Source: Lachnospiraceae bacterium UBA4380
GTDB lineage: Bacteria > Bacillota > Clostridia > Lachnospirales > Lachnospiraceae
Direction: 5' to 3'
Assembly (NCBI GenBank): GCA_002390025.1
Contig: DGRU01000148.1
Location: 6,816-13,292, forward strand
DNA: 6,477 nucleotides
Below the pieces are notes generated by a model, which was given only the letters and a program-made list of their open reading frames with translations, was not told the DNA's origin and ran no database searches. Numbering within the stretch: the stretch's first letter is position 1; each line of letters begins with the position of its first letter. Made by a program: the position numbers and the translations under genes. Positions 1 to 4,980 of the stretch are shown here, piece after piece.

Positions 1-47
1 TATGACTGAGCATGAGTAATTACAAGTCTGGATGTTTTAGGTGTTCA

Positions 48-86
48 GAATAGATATGTTGACAATATAGGATAAAACATATATTC
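48..86. promoter_or_regulatory. Candidate toxin-antitoxin operator (imperfect inverted repeat)
   Basis: The arm GAATAGATATGTT (48-60) is matched by the reverse complement of AACATATATTC (76-86), apart from a two-base insertion in the left arm. The arms flank the -35 box and the right one covers the likely -10. In type II modules the antitoxin, or the toxin-antitoxin complex, normally binds such a repeat and represses its own operon. The region is very AT-rich, so a chance repeat is possible; the operator role is inference. Confidence 0.35.
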
Positions 87-87
87 T
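59..87 (+). promoter_or_regulatory. Promoter of the toxin-antitoxin operon
   Basis: A perfect -35 box TTGACA lies at 59-64. The -10 is either TATTCT at 82-87 (17-nt spacer, 4/6 match to TATAAT) or TATATT at 80-85 (15-nt spacer, 5/6). The toxin ATG follows at 106 with a purine-rich GGAAAGAG ribosome binding site at 91-98. No other gene on this strand lies between the window edge and the toxin. Confidence 0.6.
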
Positions 88-105
88 TTTGGAAAGAGAT
101 GAAAA

Positions 106-477
106 ATGGCGGAATTTGAAGTTGAATTTTATGAAACAACTGATGGCGATAAACCTGCAAAAGATTTTCTGATTTCGTTAGATAATAAGATGCGTGCAAA
201 AATGGCAAGCATGATTAGTCTGCTGCAGGAAAATGGATATAATCTGCGGGAACCATATAGTAAGCACCTGTCAGAAGGCATATTTGAATTGCGTGCTAAA
301 GTGGGTTCTGATATCACCAGAGTGATGTATTTTTTTTACATTGATCGACGTGTTATCTTAACGAACGGATTTGTAAAGAAGACAAAAAAGACTCCTTTAA
401 AAGAATTGGAGAAAGCTAAAAAATATCGGCAAGATTATCTAAGAAGAAAGGGTGTTGATGATGGGAGAAAAGTTTGA
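106..477 (+). CDS. Type II toxin, RelE/HigB superfamily (phage Gp49-like)
   Basis: Protein of 123 residues, the usual length for the Gp49/HigB branch of the RelE/ParE toxins. Members of this branch are generally ribosome-dependent mRNA endonucleases that block translation when the antitoxin is lost. Visible family marks are the N-terminal FEVEFYETTDGDKPAKDFL (4-22), the helical RAKMASMISLL (30-40), the core FELRAKV (60-66) and ITRVMYFF (70-77), and the basic GFVKKTKKTP (88-97) followed by a lysine-rich C-terminal helix. Arg63, Arg72 and the lysines near 91-95 are the likely RNA-contacting positions by analogy. The ATG at 106 follows a purine-rich site at 91-98. The antitoxin overlaps its 3' end, so the two are translationally coupled; toxin-first order is typical of higBA rather than relBE. 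The DNA is much more AT-rich than the transporter genes, which suggests horizontal acquisition. The family is clear; the exact cleavage preference is not. Confidence 0.9.
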   Translation: MAEFEVEFYETTDGDKPAKDFLISLDNKMRAKMASMISLLQENGYNLREPYSKHLSEGIFELRAKVGSDITRVMYFFYIDRRVILTNGFVKKTKKTPLKELEKAKKYRQDYLRRKGVDDGRKV

Positions 478-763
478 TGATTTTTTAAGAGAACAGCTTC
501 ATGATCCCGGATTTCGAACTGAATATGAAGCTCTACAGCCTGAACGTGCTATCATTCAGGCTATCATTGATGCCCGCCAGCAATCAGGTCTTACCCAGAA
601 AGAACTTTCTGAGAGAACTGGTATTGCACAAGGTGATATCAGCAGGATAGAGAGGGGAAATGCCAATCCATCAATACGTACGTTACAGAGGTTAGCGGCT
701 GGAATGGGTATGATTTTGAAACTGGAGTTTTTGCCGGATCCGAAAAGCATACTGCGTGGGTAA
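458..763 (+). CDS. XRE-family HTH antitoxin (HigA-like)
   Basis: Cognate antitoxin of the preceding toxin, of about 100 residues. It should neutralise the toxin by direct contact and repress the shared promoter. From the ATG at 458, residues 1-30 (including FDDFLREQLHDPGFRTEYEALQPE) form the N-terminal segment seen in toxin-binding XRE antitoxins. A Cro/C1 helix-turn-helix follows at about 32-90: LTQKELSERTGIAQGDISRIERG is nearly the textbook HTH_3 pattern, then NPSIRTLQRLAAGMGMILKLEF. A longer frame opens at GTG 452, but AAAGG at 447-451 is well spaced (6 nt) for ATG 458 and 9 nt for ATG 461, so one of these is the real start. The gene overlaps the toxin by 20 nt. Its TAA stop lies in the U-tract of the convergent repressor's terminator. 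Confidence 0.9.
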   Translation: MMGEKFDDFLREQLHDPGFRTEYEALQPERAIIQAIIDARQQSGLTQKELSERTGIAQGDISRIERGNANPSIRTLQRLAAGMGMILKLEFLPDPKSILRG

Positions 764-798
764 AAATATAGCCGGACATGTCACAGAACACGCCCGGC
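762..798 (-). terminator. Rho-independent terminator of the LacI-type gene
   Basis: On the minus strand an 11-bp stem (798-788 pairing with 781-771; nine Watson-Crick pairs and two G-U pairs) encloses a 6-nt loop and is followed by TATATTTTTA (770-761). It begins 16 nt after the repressor stop codon. On the plus strand the two G-U pairs become A-C mismatches and no U-tract follows, so the structure is directional and should not terminate the antitoxin transcript efficiently. Confidence 0.8.
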
Positions 799-814
799 AG
801 GATTGCAGAAGAAA

Positions 815-1843
815 TCAGAATAAGCACTCTTTGATGAGGATTCTGATATCTGTAAAAATATTATCCTCATTTGGATGTTTCTTCAAGACCAGTTCATCCA
901 TGATAATCTGAACGGGAATTTCGCCCTGGCGTTCCAGTTCGCTGTCTATGGTACAGTCGATGATATCCTCCTGCATCAGATCGAGGATTTCCGGATATTT
1001 TTCAAAGGAAAGGGCCTTGATATCCTCTCTGCCGCAGTCACGGATGGCTCTTCCCACTTGGCCGACGCCTCCGCAGGTGATGTAGAGACCGTCCAGATCC
1101 GGGTACTTTTTCAGAAGATTATATGTTTCCCGGTAGGTGGTCTCAGGGTCCTCAAAGCTTTCTACAGAAGCAATAATCTCCACGGCAGGAAAGGTTTCTC
1201 TGAGAAAATTGCAGAAGCCTTCCTCACGGACTTTGACATGGTAGGAATTATTCTCTGATGCGATGGCGCTGGATATAATTGCGACCCGTCCGCTTCCGCC
1301 CAGCAGGTTTCCCATGGTCCTTCCGGCGACTCTGCTGGCCCGCCTGCCGTCCTGGCCCACATAGCACAGGCGCTGTGTCCCATCGATGTCGGAGTTGGTG
1401 GTGACCAGAGGAATCCCGGCAGCAGCGCGGTTGATCGCTTCACGAACACGATTTGAGTTGATCGGGCTCAGGATGATCCCGTCTGCCTTTTCTTCAACTG
1501 CCTTGTCAATGAACTGTGCCTGCTGTCCGGCGTCACTATAGGAAGACAGATACCAGTGAATGGTAATATCCAGGCCGGTCTGTTCACGTATTCCTTTTTC
1601 AATCCCTTCTTTGATGTAGGGAAGAGCATCTACTTTAACAAGGATGGCAGCGATCACAAACTCTTTTCCCTGCTTTTGAAGGACACGGCCCGCGGGGTTG
1701 GGCTTGTAGCCGAGTTCGTCGATCAGCTTGCGGACTCGTTCCCTCACTTCATCACTCACACCGGGGCGGTTGTGCAGTACCTTATCTACGGTGGCAGGAT
1801 GAACCCCTGCGATCTCGGCAATCTTTTTGATAGTAACTTTCAT
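815..1843 (-). CDS. LacI-family transcriptional repressor with periplasmic-binding-protein-like sensor
   Basis: DNA-binding regulator of 342 residues. The N-terminal helix-turn-helix is at about 4-33 (TIKKIAEIAGVHPATVDKV then LHNRPGVSDEV). The hinge helix follows (ELGYKPNPAGRVLQKQ, 43-58), then a two-lobed sugar-sensing domain of the Peripla_BP_4 type (about 62-335) with segments such as DGIILSPINSNRV and IPLVTTNSDIDG. That fold matches the binding protein encoded next door, so the natural inference is that it represses the transporter operon and responds to the transported compound or a derivative. GTG 1852 opens a longer frame but overlaps the ribosome binding site; AAGGTG on the minus strand (1856-1851) sits 6-7 nt before ATG 1843, which I choose. 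The gene has its own promoter and terminator, separate from the transporter. The recognition helix carries VHPATVDK where most relatives have VSxxTVSR, suggesting a different operator. The ligand is unknown. Confidence 0.9.
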   Translation of the reverse strand: MKVTIKKIAEIAGVHPATVDKVLHNRPGVSDEVRERVRKLIDELGYKPNPAGRVLQKQGKEFVIAAILVKVDALPYIKEGIEKGIREQTGLDITIHWYLSSYSDAGQQAQFIDKAVEEKADGIILSPINSNRVREAINRAAAGIPLVTTNSDIDGTQRLCYVGQDGRRASRVAGRTMGNLLGGSGRVAIISSAIASENNSYHVKVREEGFCNFLRETFPAVEIIASVESFEDPETTYRETYNLLKKYPDLDGLYITCGGVGQVGRAIRDCGREDIKALSFEKYPEILDLMQEDIIDCTIDSELERQGEIPVQIIMDELVLKKHPNEDNIFTDIRILIKECLF

Positions 1844-1888
1844 GAAAGACACCTTGCTTTTTGAAATAGTTTATAGGGATAGATTTAG

Positions 1889-1920
1889 TATCACTTTGAT
1901 AAATTGCTTTAAATTTACAA
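1889..1920. promoter_or_regulatory. Candidate autoregulatory operator of the LacI-type gene
   Basis: Two overlapping inverted repeats lie at and just after the predicted -10. One is TATCA-CTT-TGATA (1889-1901). The other is TTGATAAATT (1896-1905) against AATTTACAA (1912-1920), with a one-base bulge. A repressor bound here would block transcription start, and LacI proteins often control themselves this way. AT-rich sequence makes chance symmetry likely, and there is no central CG as in many LacI operators, so support is weak. Confidence 0.3.
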
Positions 1921-1940
1921 TGTTTTTGAATACCTGGCAA
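1912..1940 (-). promoter_or_regulatory. Promoter of the LacI-type gene
   Basis: Read on the minus strand, TTGCCA (1940-1935; 5/6 of TTGACA) is separated by exactly 17 nt from TAAATT (1917-1912; 4/6 of TATAAT). The predicted start of transcription is near 1905, giving a leader of about 60 nt before the ATG at 1843. An 11-bp perfect palindrome, AATGATTCATT (1953-1963), lies just upstream of the -35 and could be an activator or repressor site, or chance. Confidence 0.5.
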
Positions 1941-1963
1941 CAATAGAATTAAAATGATTCATT

Positions 1964-2066
1964 AAAAGCGGTTCAGGCCACAAACGTCGGACTCATCTGG
2001 CATTTCAGAACAATTGAAAACAGAGCCGGTGCATTTCCGTGACTTCAGTCATGATCCGAAGACATG
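1964..2066. other. Intergenic stretch with no recognised gene
   Basis: I see no coding region in the roughly 100 bases between the repressor promoter and the operon terminator. It holds only short symmetric elements: TGACT-TC-AGTCA (2040-2051) and TCATG...CATGA (about 2049-2067). Neither has a recognisable role. Confidence 0.4.
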
Positions 2067-2113
2067 AAAAAACCGACGGCATCTGATGTGGTCAGTGCCG
2101 TCGGTTTGTTTTT
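2067..2113 (-). terminator. Strong terminator at the end of the transporter operon (bidirectional structure)
   Basis: A 12-bp perfect stem (2070-2081 with 2096-2107, core ACCGACGGCA/TGCCGTCGGT) is extended past a one-base bulge by CTGA/TCAG and closes on a 5-nt loop (2087-2091). On the minus strand it ends in TTTTTT (2072-2067), partly inside the stem; on the plus strand it is followed by GTTTTTT (2108-2114). It can therefore stop transcription both ways, ending the operon mRNA and insulating the repressor gene from the operon. Confidence 0.85.
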
Positions 2114-2131
2114 TATTGCATATAAGAATAT

Positions 2132-2145
2132 TCTTTGATCAAAGA
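2132..2145. repeat. 14-bp perfect palindrome
   Basis: TCTTTGATCAAAGA is fully self-complementary. It lies in the untranslated stretch between the binding-protein stop codon and the operon terminator. The half-site ATCAAAG also occurs in the repressor's promoter region (minus strand, around 1900-1894), so a protein-binding site is conceivable, although its place at the operon's 3' end is unusual for an operator. No function can be assigned. Confidence 0.4.
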
Positions 2146-2159
2146 GCGCCGGTTACAGT

Positions 2160-2192
2160 GGACCAGCCATTTTTTGGCCGCAATGGCTGTCC
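2160..2192. repeat. Hairpin in the 3' untranslated region of the operon
   Basis: CAGCCATT (2164-2171) pairs perfectly with AATGGCTG (2182-2189) around a 10-nt loop. GGA (2160-2162) and TCC (2190-2192) extend the stem past a one-base bulge. No U-tract follows on either strand, so it is not an intrinsic terminator; a role in mRNA stability is possible. Confidence 0.45.
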
Positions 2193-2287
2193 TGAGTCCT
2201 GAGCGACAGATCACTTTACCTACGTTGATTATATGCATAGTCTGCAGGCGGTTTCCCGATCACATGCCGGATGAAGAAAGCCTCTGA

Positions 2288-2307
2288 TTCTAATAATTTC
2301 TAATAAT
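2288..2307. repeat. Tandem 10-bp direct repeat
   Basis: TTCTAATAAT occurs twice back to back (2288-2297 and 2298-2307), about 20 bases after the binding-protein stop codon on the minus strand. It is probably a small local duplication; no function is evident. Confidence 0.5.
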
Positions 2308-2328
2308 GTTCTTATACTGCAGAGCTTA

Positions 2329-3339
2329 TTATTTGGACAGATACTCGTCAACGTTTTCTGCTGTAACAGAGACATAAGGTACGAGGACTTCCGCATCGGG
2401 CTTCTCGCCTGCCATATAGGTCTTGATAACATCAACTGCTGCAGCACCCTGTCCGGGAGCGTCCTGAAGGACTGTCTGTGCCATCTGGCCGTCTTTGACT
2501 GCCTGAAGAGCCTCTGCTGTGCCGTCGATACCGCTGATCATAACCTGGCCTTCGCCGGTGCCCAGAGGGATGTTCGCGCCCTTGAGAGCTTCCATAGCGC
2601 CCAGTGCCATCTGATCGTTTGCTGCAATGATCCCGTTGAAGGTAACGCCGCCCTTGCCGTCAGCATACTTCTGGATCCATGCCTGTGTTGTCTTCATGCC
2701 TTTGTCCTTGACATAGTCGGCATCCTGGTCGTCAAGGATGGTGATGTCGCTGCGGCCTGCAGCCTCAAAGCCAGCCTTCATACCGTCGCGGCGCATTGCT
2801 GCGTGGTCCAGTCCGGAAGTACCTGCCAGGTAGCAGATGTTTGCGTTCTCGGGAAGGATCTGTGCGAACAGGTCACCCTGCATTCTGCCGGACTCGGTGT
2901 GAGGAGAACCGATGAATGTGTAATCAAGGCCGTCTGCGCCGGTTGCGCCGTTACCGAACAGGATGATCGGAACGCCTGCCCTGTTGGCTTCCTGGACGGC
3001 GGGAACGATGCCTGCCGCATCGCAGGGAACAACGATCAGAACATCGACGCCCTTGGCGATGAAGGACTTGGCCTGGTCGATCTGTTTCTGGGAGTCGTTG
3101 TTGCCGTCTGTGCACTCTACAGACCAGCCCTCAGCCTCAGCGGCTGCCTTGAAGGCATCGCGGCGGCTCATGCAGAACACGTCTGTGTCAGCCAGGTTGA
3201 CATAACCGATCTTGACGGTATCGCCGCCGCCTGAGGATGCTCCGCCGGAGGAAGCAGAACCGCCTCCTGCGCATCCGGCGAGTGTTCCGACTGCGATAAC
3301 ACCTGCGATAGCTGCTGCCAATAACTTTTTCAGTTTCAT
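2329..3339 (-). CDS. Sugar ABC transporter substrate-binding lipoprotein (RbsB-like, Peripla_BP_4)
   Basis: Protein of 336 residues that captures substrate outside the membrane and delivers it to the permease encoded in the same operon. Residues 1-22 are a lipoprotein signal (MKLKKLL, a hydrophobic stretch, then lipobox LAGC with the lipidated Cys23). A flexible Gly/Ser linker (24-39) leads into the two-lobed domain from TVKIGYVNLADTDVF onward. Typical family segments follow: NDSQKQIDQAKSFIAKGVDVLIVVP, IPIILFGNG-type strand (VPIILFGNG), FNGIIAANDQMALGAMEAL and GIDGTAEALQAVKDGQMAQTVLQD. A strong AGGAG (3350-3346) sits 6 nt before the ATG. It is the last gene of the operon, separated from the small upstream gene by 160 nt holding two hairpins and a cre-like site, which may tune its expression relative to the membrane parts. 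The substrate is probably a pentose, hexose or polyol; residues alone do not let me name it. Confidence 0.92.
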   Translation of the reverse strand: MKLKKLLAAAIAGVIAVGTLAGCAGGGSASSGGASSGGGDTVKIGYVNLADTDVFCMSRRDAFKAAAEAEGWSVECTDGNNDSQKQIDQAKSFIAKGVDVLIVVPCDAAGIVPAVQEANRAGVPIILFGNGATGADGLDYTFIGSPHTESGRMQGDLFAQILPENANICYLAGTSGLDHAAMRRDGMKAGFEAAGRSDITILDDQDADYVKDKGMKTTQAWIQKYADGKGGVTFNGIIAANDQMALGAMEALKGANIPLGTGEGQVMISGIDGTAEALQAVKDGQMAQTVLQDAPGQGAAAVDVIKTYMAGEKPDAEVLVPYVSVTAENVDEYLSK

Positions 3340-3412
3340 ATACCTCTCCTTTCAATTAGTAAAAATTACCTGTTCTGTTGTTACTCTTTTTGATGTACTT
3401 TTTATCTGAACT

Positions 3413-3441
3413 GCTGCCTGCCGCAGAAAGTTGCAGGCAGC
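3413..3441. repeat. 9-bp perfect hairpin upstream of the binding-protein gene
   Basis: GCTGCCTGC (3413-3421) and GCAGGCAGC (3433-3441) are exact reverse complements around an 11-nt loop. The minus-strand sequence after it is AGTTCAG, not U-rich, so it should not terminate. It lies in the leader of the binding-protein gene, about 70 nt before the start codon, and could act as an mRNA processing or stability element. Confidence 0.5.
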
Positions 3442-3442
3442 C

Positions 3443-3456
3443 GGTTCACGTTTTCA
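3443..3456 (-). promoter_or_regulatory. cre-like site (possible CcpA binding)
   Basis: TGAAAACGTGAACC on the minus strand matches 8 of the 10 constrained positions of the consensus TGWNANCGNTNWCA; the mismatches are in the right half. Catabolite control of a sugar importer through CcpA would make sense in a Gram-positive organism. The site is inside the operon between two hairpins and I find no clear promoter beside it, so it could be a roadblock site or chance. Confidence 0.25.
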
Positions 3457-3458
3457 TA

Positions 3459-3482
3459 CATACCGCTCTGCAGAGCGGTATG
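3459..3482. repeat. 24-bp perfect palindrome just after the small gene
   Basis: Each half is CATACCGCTCTG or its exact complement, centred between 3470 and 3471. As RNA it folds into a 10-bp stem with a TGCA tetraloop. On the minus strand it begins 17 nt after the stop codon of the 97-residue gene and is followed by TATGAAAACG, so it lacks a terminator U-tract. It may be a 3'-end stabilising hairpin or a dimeric protein-binding site. Confidence 0.6.
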
Positions 3483-3499
3483 CGGAGCGAAAAAACTAC

Positions 3500-3793
3500 T
3501 TATCTGCTCTTGATCAGATGCATGGCGTCATAGATGGACTTGATATAGGTCCAGCCGCTGACGGTCACTTCTTCCTTTTTCTCTTCCTCTGTGAGGGATT
3601 CCCATTTCTCGATGGCGGCAATGCGCTTCTCGATGCGGTCATCACTGACGACTACGCAGCTGTAGGTATTGCCTTCGGGATCCATGTCTCTGATCTTGTC
3701 CCGCAGAGCATCTTCATACTGGTTGACTTCTTTAAAGTTCCCGCGGAAGACCAGAGTCTCGTCGCCCTTGACATTTAAAAAGACGTTGTACAT
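3500..3793 (-). CDS. Small protein of unknown function inside the sugar transporter operon
   Basis: A 97-residue protein that I do not recognise. It has no signal peptide and no membrane segment, so it should be cytoplasmic. It is highly charged, with an acidic-basic middle (RIEKRIAAIEKWESLTEEEKKEE, about 53-75) that looks like one long helix. The likely order is strand (MYNVFLNV), strand (TLVFRGN), helix (KEVNQYEDALRDKIRDM), strand (TYSCVVVSD), long helix, strand (VTVSGW), helix (YIKSIYDAMHLIKS), a compact alpha/beta fold. It has one cysteine. The start is well supported: AGGAG (3804-3800) lies 6 nt before the ATG. It sits between permease and binding protein, on the same strand, with intergenic hairpins on both sides. 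Its position suggests a role in transport control or early metabolism of the substrate, but that is inference from context only. I cannot rule out that it belongs to a described family. Confidence 0.75.
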   Translation of the reverse strand: MYNVFLNVKGDETLVFRGNFKEVNQYEDALRDKIRDMDPEGNTYSCVVVSDDRIEKRIAAIEKWESLTEEEKKEEVTVSGWTYIKSIYDAMHLIKSR

Positions 3794-3836
3794 ATTGTTC
3801 TCCTTATTATCCTGCCTTCCTGATGTGATCTATATC

Positions 3837-3888
3837 GGGGCGGTTCAGGGACCGGGACAGTCAGAACCGTCCCTTGTGTCCCGGTCCC
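3837..3888. repeat. GC-rich hairpin with an alternative pairing, between permease and small gene
   Basis: GGGACCGGGACA (3848-3859) is the exact reverse complement of 3877-3888, a 12-bp stem around a 17-nt loop. The loop also contains GAACCGTCCC (3864-3873), which can pair with GGGGCGGTTC (3837-3846) with one imperfect pair. The two pairings cannot form together. Neither is followed by a U-tract on the minus strand. The small gene's ribosome binding site is more than 30 nt further on, so it is not directly masked by these stems. Confidence 0.55.
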
Positions 3889-3923
3889 CCGTTCCGAATA
3901 GTTCGCAGGAGTTGTTTTTTCGA

Positions 3924-4898
3924 TTACCTTGCCTTCTTGGCGGAGTTCTTGGTCACGACGTCGATGATAACGGAGACGACGATGATGGCGCCCTTGACGA
4001 TACGCTGGATGTTGGAGTCAACACCGAGCAGGGTCTGGATGTTGTTGATGATACCGACGATGATCGCGCCGAAGATGGTGCCGACCAGGGTGCCGGAACC
4101 GCCGGACATGGATGTTCCGCCGACGACGACTGCGGTGATGGCGTCCATCTCATAGGTCAGGCCTGCGCCGGGAACACCGGAGTTCAGTCTGGACATGAGG
4201 AGGATGGAAGCGATACCTGTGAGAAGTCCGTCCATGAGGTAGGCGATACGGGTGATCTTCTTGGGGTTGATACCGGAAGCTTCAGCTGCTTTGGAGTTGC
4301 CGCCGACTGCGTAGACGTATCTGCCGAAGGGGGTCTTGTTGAGGATGATGTAGGTGATGACGAAGCAGATGGCCAGGATGACGATCGCCATAGGGATGAC
4401 TCCGCCGATGTAACCCTGTCCGAGGAAGGTGTAGGAGGAGGTCAGACCGGAGATGGTCTGTCCGCCTGTGATCAGGACGGCGCCGCCGCGAGCTGCTTCC
4501 GTCAGGGCCAGTGTGACGATGAAGGCCGGGATGGAGAAGGTCGTGATGACGAAGCCGTTGAAGAGACCGAATGCCAGGCCCAGGAGCAGTGCCACGATGA
4601 TGGCGGGGAATACTGAGCCGGTTGCAACGTTTACGATACAGGATGCGCAGCCGATGAAGGCGAGCTCAGAGCCGTAGGCGATGTTGATGTGTCCGAGTAT
4701 GATGACGAAGGTCGCGCCCAGAGCCAGGGTGGTCGTGCAGGCGATGGCCAGCAGGACGTTGGTCAGGTTATAGACCGAGAGGAATCCACTGACGAAGAGT
4801 GACGAGAGCACAAACAGTACGATCAGGATGAAGAAGATTCCGAATTTTCCGTACAGCTGGCCGATATTCATTTTCTTTTTTTCTGTTTTAGCTTCCAT
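3924..4898 (-). CDS. Sugar ABC transporter permease (RbsC-like, BPD_transp_2)
   Basis: Integral membrane subunit of 324 residues, the usual size for CUT2 permeases, which act as a pair to form the channel. A short charged cytoplasmic N-terminus (MEAKTEKKKMNIGQ) precedes repeated hydrophobic spans (for example GIFFILIVLFVLSSLFV and FPAIIVALLLGLAFGLF). The segment GRYVYAVGGNSKAAEASGINPKKITRIAY is the cytoplasmic loop that contacts the ATPase. YEMDAITAVVVGGTSMSGGSGTLVGTIFGAIIVGIINN is the hallmark C-terminal motif, and the gene ends in NSAKKAR. The frame extends upstream to 4973, but AGGAG (4913-4909) is 10 nt before ATG 4898 and the extra residues look non-coding, so I start at 4898. The segment ILGHINIAYGSELAF replaces the usual GGIDLSVGS pattern, an unusual variation in a conserved place. 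It follows the ATPase by 182 nt, a wide gap for such an operon. Confidence 0.92.
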   Translation of the reverse strand: MEAKTEKKKMNIGQLYGKFGIFFILIVLFVLSSLFVSGFLSVYNLTNVLLAIACTTTLALGATFVIILGHINIAYGSELAFIGCASCIVNVATGSVFPAIIVALLLGLAFGLFNGFVITTFSIPAFIVTLALTEAARGGAVLITGGQTISGLTSSYTFLGQGYIGGVIPMAIVILAICFVITYIILNKTPFGRYVYAVGGNSKAAEASGINPKKITRIAYLMDGLLTGIASILLMSRLNSGVPGAGLTYEMDAITAVVVGGTSMSGGSGTLVGTIFGAIIVGIINNIQTLLGVDSNIQRIVKGAIIVVSVIIDVVTKNSAKKAR

Positions 4899-4945
4899 TA
4901 TTGTTTCGCTCCTTTCGCGGCGGTATTCATAAAACAGTAAGCCTG

Positions 4946-4964
4946 TGCGCGGCTGGTGCGCGCA
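4946..4964. repeat. Small GC-rich hairpin between ATPase and permease
   Basis: TGCGCG (4946-4951) pairs with CGCGCA (4959-4964) around a 7-nt loop. It lies about 30 nt upstream of the permease ribosome binding site on the minus strand and has no U-tract. Short, so support is modest. Confidence 0.35.
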
Positions 4965-4980
4965 GATGATCAACTATAGT

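Noticed and set aside
875..1258. Plus-strand open frame inside the repressor gene
   Set aside because: It is antisense to a well-supported LacI-type sensor domain and resembles no protein family.
1850..1852. GTG start for the repressor
   Set aside because: It overlaps the AAGGTG ribosome binding site that serves the ATG at 1843.
2229..2447. Minus-strand open frame overlapping the 3' end of the binding-protein gene
   Set aside because: Its first part is a shifted reading of the binding protein and the tail past 2328 shows no family resemblance. No ribosome binding site.
3340..3412. Internal promoter for the binding-protein gene
   Set aside because: I found no -35/-10 pair with acceptable match and spacing on the minus strand; only AT-rich stretches such as GTAAAAATTAC (3359-3369).
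3669..4616. Open frame of 315 codons on the plus strand with Asp/Gly-rich product
   Set aside because: It lies opposite the permease and the small gene; its long Asp/Gly runs come from the GC-skewed codon pattern of the minus-strand permease. No ribosome binding site or family features.
4899..4973. Upstream extension of the permease frame
   Set aside because: The extra 25 residues precede the AGGAG site at 4909-4913 and contain a ribosome-site-like RRERSE translation; the ATG at 4898 is better supported.
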